DNA of 13,901 nucleotides from RGIG3009 sp964490085 (lineage in GTDB: Bacteria; Bacillota; Clostridia; Oscillospirales; Acutalibacteraceae): the NCBI GenBank assembly GCA_964490085.1, contig CAZBAO010000038.1, positions 1 to 13,901 of the forward strand, given 5' to 3'. Position 1 is the stretch's first letter, and every line of letters starts with the position of its first letter. Positions 12,572 through 13,901 of the stretch are shown piece by piece. The notes below the pieces were generated by a model that was not told the DNA's origin, made no database searches, and was given only the letters and a program-made list of their open reading frames with translations. The position numbers and the translations under genes are program-made.

Positions 12572-13901
12572 ATGAACGCATACGGATTAGAAGTTTCGGT
12601 AAAAAATCTCCCGGTGTTGGATCGGGGCTTTATCCCGATGGCCGCGTTCTGCCGCGATTTTGAAAAATCAGCAGCAAACGGCAAGGAGATCGCGGTGGCG
12701 GTCGAGCGCAACCAGGGTCAAACGGCGGTGCGCCGCTTTAAGATCCACGGCACGCCCACCATGGCGGCAGCGGATGCGGCATACGTGGATCGCACCGTGA
12801 AAATGCTGCTGTGGGCATACGGCGGCTTCCAGGTCATGATCTGCGGCGACGATACCGTTGCTAAGACCGTTGCCGATGCGTACAAGGTCGGCGGCTCGCG
12901 CGAGTTTGATGCGAACTTTATGAGCCGCGTGTACGAGCGCCCGTTCGAGGTGATCGCACTCCCGCTGTCCGAGGCCCCCGCTTCCTATTCCCTGCCGCAA
13001 TCGGTGGGTCGCAATTTGGACGGCTGCCGCATCGGCTTTGACGCGGGCGGCAGTGACCGCAAGGTGTCTGCCGTGGTGGACGGCGTTTCGGTGTATTCCG
13101 AAGAAGTCGTGTGGTTCCCGAAAACCAACGCCGATCCCGATTATCACTTTAACGGCATTTTAGAAGCCTTCCGCACTGCCGCGTCCAAGATGCCGCGCGT
13201 GGACGCCATCGGCGTATCGTCTGCCGGCGTATACGTGGACAACCGTGCCATGGTCGCATCCTTGTTCCTCAAGGTGCCGGAAGAGTTGTTTGATAAAAAG
13301 GTCAAGGATATCTACATCCGCGCCGCTAACGAATTTAACGTGCCGCTGGAGGTTGCCAACGACGGCGACGTCACCGCGCTGGCGGGTGCGATGAGTCTGA
13401 ACAAAAATAAAATTCTCGGTATCGCGATGGGTACCTCCGAGGCTGCCGGTTACGTCGACGCCGAAGGTAACATCACCGGTTGGCTCAACGAGCTCGCGTT
13501 TGCCCCCGTGGATCTGCAGGAAGACGCCATGATGGACGAATGGTCGGGCGATAAGGGCTGCGGTGTCAAATACTTCTCGCAGGACGGCGTCATTAAGCTC
13601 GCGCCCCGTGCGGGACTTGAACTGGACGAGTCGCTGTCCCCCGCCGAAAAGCTCAAGGCCGTTCAGCTGGAGCTTAACAAGGGGAACGAAAACGTCCGTG
13701 ACATTTACCGTTCCATCGGCGTGTATCTGGGTCACACGCTCGCGTACTATGCCACGTACTACGAGATCGGCGACGTGCTGTTGCTCGGTCGCGTGATGTC
13801 GGGCGAGGGCGGTGATCTGATCTTGGCAGAAGCCACCCGCGTACTTGCCGAAGAGTATCCCGAATGTGCCGCGATGGAGCTGCACCTGCCGGATGAAAAG
13901 A
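12572..13901 (+). CDS. ROK-family protein with N-terminal extension, cut by window end
   Basis: The frame runs open for 443 codons to the right edge, so the C-terminus is missing. Residues 1-150 are an extension not seen in ordinary glucokinases (motifs MAVERNQG-like VAVERNQG at 42-49, RTVKMLLWAYGG at 74-85). From about 151 the ROK fold begins: phosphate-binding DAGGSDRKV (157-165), GVSSAGVY (214-221), LEVANDGDVTAL (259-270) with candidate catalytic Asp264, and GIAMGTSEAAGYVD (283-296). The usual ROK zinc motif (CxCGxxGC) is absent; only GDKGCGVKY (326-334) is in that place. It may be a sugar kinase, a degenerate sensor or another actin-fold enzyme. AAAAGGAG lies 11 bases upstream of the ATG, a slightly long gap. 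A similar extended ROK group is known to me from gut Clostridia, from memory only. Minus-strand open frames here are shadows. Confidence 0.88.
   Translation, partial: MNAYGLEVSVKNLPVLDRGFIPMAAFCRDFEKSAANGKEIAVAVERNQGQTAVRRFKIHGTPTMAAADAAYVDRTVKMLLWAYGGFQVMICGDDTVAKTVADAYKVGGSREFDANFMSRVYERPFEVIALPLSEAPASYSLPQSVGRNLDGCRIGFDAGGSDRKVSAVVDGVSVYSEEVVWFPKTNADPDYHFNGILEAFRTAASKMPRVDAIGVSSAGVYVDNRAMVASLFLKVPEELFDKKVKDIYIRAANEFNVPLEVANDGDVTALAGAMSLNKNKILGIAMGTSEAAGYVDAEGNITGWLNELAFAPVDLQEDAMMDEWSGDKGCGVKYFSQDGVIKLAPRAGLELDESLSPAEKLKAVQLELNKGNENVRDIYRSIGVYLGHTLAYYATYYEIGDVLLLGRVMSGEGGDLILAEATRVLAEEYPECAAMELHLPDEK

Noticed and set aside
12668..13885. Long minus-strand open frames (159 and 241 codons) as genes
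   Set aside because: The plus strand carries a continuous frame with clear ROK motifs, a strong promoter and a ribosome binding site; the minus frames have neither motifs nor start signals.
1..13901. CRISPR arrays, tRNA, rRNA, integrase or att sites
   Set aside because: No regularly spaced direct repeats, cloverleaf sequence, rRNA-like stretch or recombinase gene was seen on either strand.

Overview
The window looks like chromosomal DNA from a Gram-positive, low-to-mid GC member of the Clostridia, most likely an uncultured gut Oscillospirales/Ruminococcaceae-type bacterium. This rests on strong AGGAGG-type ribosome binding sites, sigma-A promoters (TTGACA-17-TATACT), many intrinsic terminators, two DegV/FakB paralogues, a ROK protein, gut-type GH2 glycosidases, and short hairpin repeats of a kind I recall from that group. 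The taxonomy is inference; no rRNA or marker gene is present.

Layout. (1) 1-448: the 3' end of a four-helix-bundle (S23/IVP-type) protein gene, coupled by an ATGA overlap to a small AT-rich three-helix membrane protein. (2) 449-4513: a carbohydrate-use region with a GPH-family sugar:cation symporter and a GH2 beta-galactosidase/beta-glucuronidase-type enzyme, each with its own promoter and terminator. (3) 4514-5274: an unusual nested inverted-repeat region. The outer pair of about 39 bp (4523-4561 and 5233-5271) encloses an inner pair of structured repeats (4722-4778 and 5122-5174). The inner repeats supply the ribosome binding site and the 3' coding end of a DUF559 endonuclease-like gene. 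(4) 5349-8312: one 987-codon reading frame joining a 12-helix MFS transporter to a complete GH2 glycosidase. (5) 8363-10440: a MarR regulator - HAD phosphatase - DegV operon preceded by a promoter overlapped by a perfect 11-bp-arm palindrome. (6) 10608-11444: a second DegV gene, convergent with an S1-domain RNA-binding protein (minus strand, 11483-12418) across a 40-bp perfect palindrome. (7) 12572 to the window end: a ROK-family protein, cut off at the edge, with a strong promoter.

How the genes may work together. The GPH symporter and stand-alone GH2 form an uptake-and-cleave pair for a glycoside. The MFS-GH2 fusion appears to do both jobs in one polypeptide, with the enzyme on the cytoplasmic side. 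The MarR-HAD-DegV operon plus the second DegV suggests handling of exogenous fatty acids, since DegV proteins are FakB-type acyl carriers. The ROK protein may be a sugar kinase or regulator.

Most notable: the MFS-GH2 fusion, which has no methionine codon between residues 339 and 592 to allow a separate GH2 start; the repeat-bounded DUF559 unit, whose two repeats show compensatory stem changes; and the outer inverted repeat around it.
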